Below are positions 61,931 to 64,000 of a stretch of 64,000 bases of DNA, in pieces (positions within the stretch are counted from its first letter, which is position 1; each line of letters starts with the position of its first letter). The position numbers and the translations under genes were made by a program. Origin of the DNA: Nocardia otitidiscaviarum NBRC 14405. GTDB taxonomy: Bacteria > Actinomycetota > Actinomycetes > Mycobacteriales > Mycobacteriaceae. The stretch is taken from contig NZ_BAGD01000044.1 of the NCBI RefSeq assembly GCF_000308635.1, positions 53,493 through 117,492 of the forward strand, in the 5' to 3' direction. The notes beneath the pieces are model-generated. The model was not told the origin of the DNA and did not search any database. It worked only from the letters and a program-made list of their open reading frames with translations.

Positions 61931-64000
61931 CGGTCGCCTCCGTCTCGTCGGGCCGGACGTCCCAGGACCGGAACCGCCGCAGCCGTTCCGGTGTCGCCCG
62001 TACCTCCAGCCGCCGCTCGTCCGGGGTGCCGCCGAGCAGGCGGACGGCCAGGCGGCGGGCTGGTTCATTGCGTGGCGTGCGTTCCACCGCCAGGCGGACA
62101 GCGGTGTGCCCGAGCGCCTCGGCCCGGTCCGCCACCCAACTCAGCAGCCGTTCCTCGATACCACGGCCGAGGGCACGGCAGCTGAGCTGCCAGCCGCGAA
62201 TCCACAGGGCGTCCGAGTCCGATCGCAGCGCGAGCACCGAGATCAGACCGTAGTCGCCGAAGCGGTCGCGGGCGGTCGCGGTCCAGACCTCGCCGTCGCT
62301 TCGCCAGGATTCGAGGTCGTCGGCCGTGACGGCGGCGAGGGTGAACTGGGTGGTCCGCCGTACCAGTTGGGCGGCGCGTTCCACGGTGGCCTCGGTGAGC
62401 GGTTCGACGGTCACCGCGAGCTCGAGCGAGTTCAGGAAGTCCGCGAATTCCATTGCCGCCCGCGCGGTGTCACGCTCGCGCTCCCGGTGGTAGAAGTCGG
62501 CGCGGGCGCGATCCTCGGCTGTGGCCGGGACCGGCACCAGCGGCCACAGGCGGGTGAGGAACGCCTCCAGCTCGTCGGCGGGAGGACAGGTCACCGCCAG
62601 CACCTCGGGCATTCGCGCCCGCATGCGCGCGACCTCCACCGGGTTGTCGTCGAGGTAGCAGAAACTGTCCAAGCCGAGTCGCAGGGTGCGAGCGACCTGC
62701 TCCAGCCGTTCGGGTTTTGGCTCCCATCCCGCCGAGACGACCGCGAAATCGTCAGCGCGCAACGGACTGTCGGTGCGGTCCAGCACGGCCCGGACGACAT
62801 CCTCGTCGTTGTTGGTCAGCAACACCAGCAGGGTCCCCGCCGCCCGCCACTCGGCCAGACGTTGCGCCAGGATCAGTCGTGCGCCGTCGAAAACGACCGC
62901 TGTGGAGCCGATCTCACCGACGACGCCGCTCCAGAGGGTGTCGTCGCCGTCCACCGCGATCACCTTGGGCGCGGGTTCGGTGACGGCGTCGACGGTCGCC
63001 GCCAGGGTGAGCGCTACGGCCGCTTGAAATTCGGCAGAGAAGGGCAGATGCGCCAACACCTCGGCCCGATCATCGAAGGGCTCGTCCACCGGATGATGGC
63101 GCGTCCACGCGTCTGCCTCCAACACCGCCACGCCCGGCAGTGCGCGCAGGCGTTCGGCAACCAGCCGCTCCCAATCGAGGAACCGCTGCTCGGCCCGAGC
63201 CGACGGCAGGATGCCGACCAGCATCGGCCGGTGCGTGCGCTCGGCCACCTCCCGCACCGCCGCCGGTAGGTCGGCGGCCAGTTCGGCCAGCAGCTCATCG
63301 GAGATCGCGCCGAACCGCTCCAGATCCGATCCGCGCAGCAGCACGATACCCAGCTGCGTCGCCCCCGGCGCGAAGACGCCCGACGGATCGCGCAGGCTGG
63401 ACAGCACCTGGTGGTAGGGCGCTTCCACGACCGTGACCGGTGTGGTGTCGGCGGCGGCCGCCGTCAACAGTTCGGGCAGTCTGCCGAGGGCGAATGTCGC
63501 GCTCACGGCGACCCGGAGGCTCTGCGGCGCACGCCGTGAGTCCGATTCGGGGCTAGGGCCGGACGACGCCGGTTGCGCGGCCGTATCCGGCTGCGGGCGC
63601 GTCATGCGATGGGTGCTCGGTGCCGCCGGGGGCGGGGTCTCGTGCGTCTGCGCGGCGGCTTCCCGCGCGGCGGTACCGGGAACCGCCGCCGCGTCCGGAT
63701 CGCCGATCGCCGTCGCGACGGTATCGAGGTAGTCCGCGCCGAAGGCGGCGCAGGTGCGCTCATCGATGATGTCGGTGTTGTAGGTGAACCACACCTGCCC
63801 GGTGTCGGGTAGCACCGCCACCATGAGATCGAGGTCGGAGAATCCGGTGCTCACCGGAACCACCTCGGCGGTGGCGACGGCGGAGTTGGCACGCAGATAG
63901 TTGAAGTAGACCTCGATCAGCGGTGCGTTGTCGCGGTGCAGGCCCGCCCGGGCCAGTGCTGCCAGCGCGTCGGCCAGACCCGCACCCGGGGCGAGCAGGT
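61917..64000 (-). CDS. NRPS condensation domain fused to FkbH-type HAD domain, 5' end beyond window
   Basis: The frame enters from the right edge. The visible N-terminal portion (about 64000-63650) is the last strands of a condensation domain (IEVYFNYLRANSAVATAEV, MVAVLPDTGQVWFTYNTDIID). After a Pro/Ala/Thr-rich linker (about 63660-63530) comes a complete FkbH-like unit: N-terminal region (RVAVSATFALGRLPELLTAA, VEAPYHQVLSSLRDPSG), HAD motif DGDDTLW at 62931-62951, FCYLDDNPVEVARMRARMPEV, and the C-terminal GNAT-like part (LVRRTTQFTLAAVTADDLESW). FkbH enzymes load 1,3-bisphosphoglycerate-derived glyceryl units, or related acids, onto carrier proteins. Here the carrier is probably in the next gene. 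Confidence 0.88.
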   Translation of the reverse strand, partial: LLAPGAGLADALAALARAGLHRDNAPLIEVYFNYLRANSAVATAEVVPVSTGFSDLDLMVAVLPDTGQVWFTYNTDIIDERTCAAFGADYLDTVATAIGDPDAAAVPGTAAREAAAQTHETPPPAAPSTHRMTRPQPDTAAQPASSGPSPESDSRRAPQSLRVAVSATFALGRLPELLTAAAADTTPVTVVEAPYHQVLSSLRDPSGVFAPGATQLGIVLLRGSDLERFGAISDELLAELAADLPAAVREVAERTHRPMLVGILPSARAEQRFLDWERLVAERLRALPGVAVLEADAWTRHHPVDEPFDDRAEVLAHLPFSAEFQAAVALTLAATVDAVTEPAPKVIAVDGDDTLWSGVVGEIGSTAVVFDGARLILAQRLAEWRAAGTLLVLLTNNDEDVVRAVLDRTDSPLRADDFAVVSAGWEPKPERLEQVARTLRLGLDSFCYLDDNPVEVARMRARMPEVLAVTCPPADELEAFLTRLWPLVPVPATAEDRARADFYHRERERDTARAAMEFADFLNSLELAVTVEPLTEATVERAAQLVRRTTQFTLAAVTADDLESWRSDGEVWTATARDRFGDYGLISVLALRSDSDALWIRGWQLSCRALGRGIEERLLSWVADRAEALGHTAVRLAVERTPRNEPARRLAVRLLGGTPDERRLEVRATPERLRRFRSWDVRPDETEATGERN

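Overview
The window is GC-rich chromosomal DNA from a mycolic-acid actinomycete, most likely Nocardia or a close relative. The grounds are strong G/C bias at third codon positions, many GTG and TTG starts, an LdtMt2-type L,D-transpeptidase, an antigen-85-like secreted esterase, a DesA3-type desaturase with its reductase, a DUF4254 protein and a Streptomyces-style conservon. I see no insertion sequence, prophage, CRISPR array or integrase. Two tRNA genes are present, Lys(CTT) and His(GTG). All identifications come from reading the sequence; no database search was run.

Layout. 1-9.6 kb: truncated enoyl-CoA hydratase, DUF4132 protein, divergent MarR/cupin pair, NavAb-like voltage-gated sodium channel, TerD protein, DUF421 membrane protein, an odd cupin-amidase chimera, a thioredoxin-reductase-like flavoprotein and a stand-alone GyrA-like coiled-coil protein. 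9.7-13.4 kb: tRNA-Lys, L,D-transpeptidase, a small secreted protein, LysR regulator and 7Fe ferredoxin. 13.4-20.3 kb: an amino-acid catabolic block (APC permease, Val/Leu-type dehydrogenase, giant indolepyruvate-type ferredoxin oxidoreductase, Lrp/AsnC regulator). 20.4-31 kb: secreted protein, tRNA-His, oligoribonuclease, HerA-like ATPase, diaminopimelate decarboxylase, SDR, FadH-type dienoyl-CoA reductase coupled to a VOC protein, and a PadR/MFS divergent pair. 31-34.4 kb: TetR regulator divergent from a reductase-DesA3-small-protein operon. 34.4-40.3 kb: DUF4254 protein, a tiny repeat peptide and the conservon (sensor kinase, roadblock, DUF742, GTPase).

40.4-54.9 kb: three-gene ABC exporter, EctB aminotransferase without ectA or ectC, MpaB-family protein with divergent TetR, DUF1254 lipoprotein, CIRCE-controlled Hsp20, DUF6069 and YaeQ proteins, a binding-protein/permease pair lacking an ATPase, and two secreted proteins. 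54.9-64 kb: the most unusual part. Two glycosyltransferases, a Gfo/Idh/MocA oxidoreductase, an alpha/beta hydrolase with a cysteine in the nucleophile position, a carrier-thioester-reductase protein with an extra C-terminal domain, and a protein fusing the end of an NRPS condensation domain to an FkbH-type HAD domain. Together these look like one edge of an uncharacterised biosynthetic gene cluster, possibly for a glycosylated, reductively released product, continuing beyond the right end.

Working together: permease, dehydrogenase and oxidoreductase can import, deaminate and oxidatively decarboxylate branched-chain or aromatic amino acids, with ferredoxin a plausible electron acceptor. The reductase and DesA3 form a fatty-acyl desaturation electron chain. 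The conservon is a signalling complex of kinase, roadblock, DUF742 and GTPase subunits. Several divergent regulator/target pairs carry well-formed inverted repeats between them.
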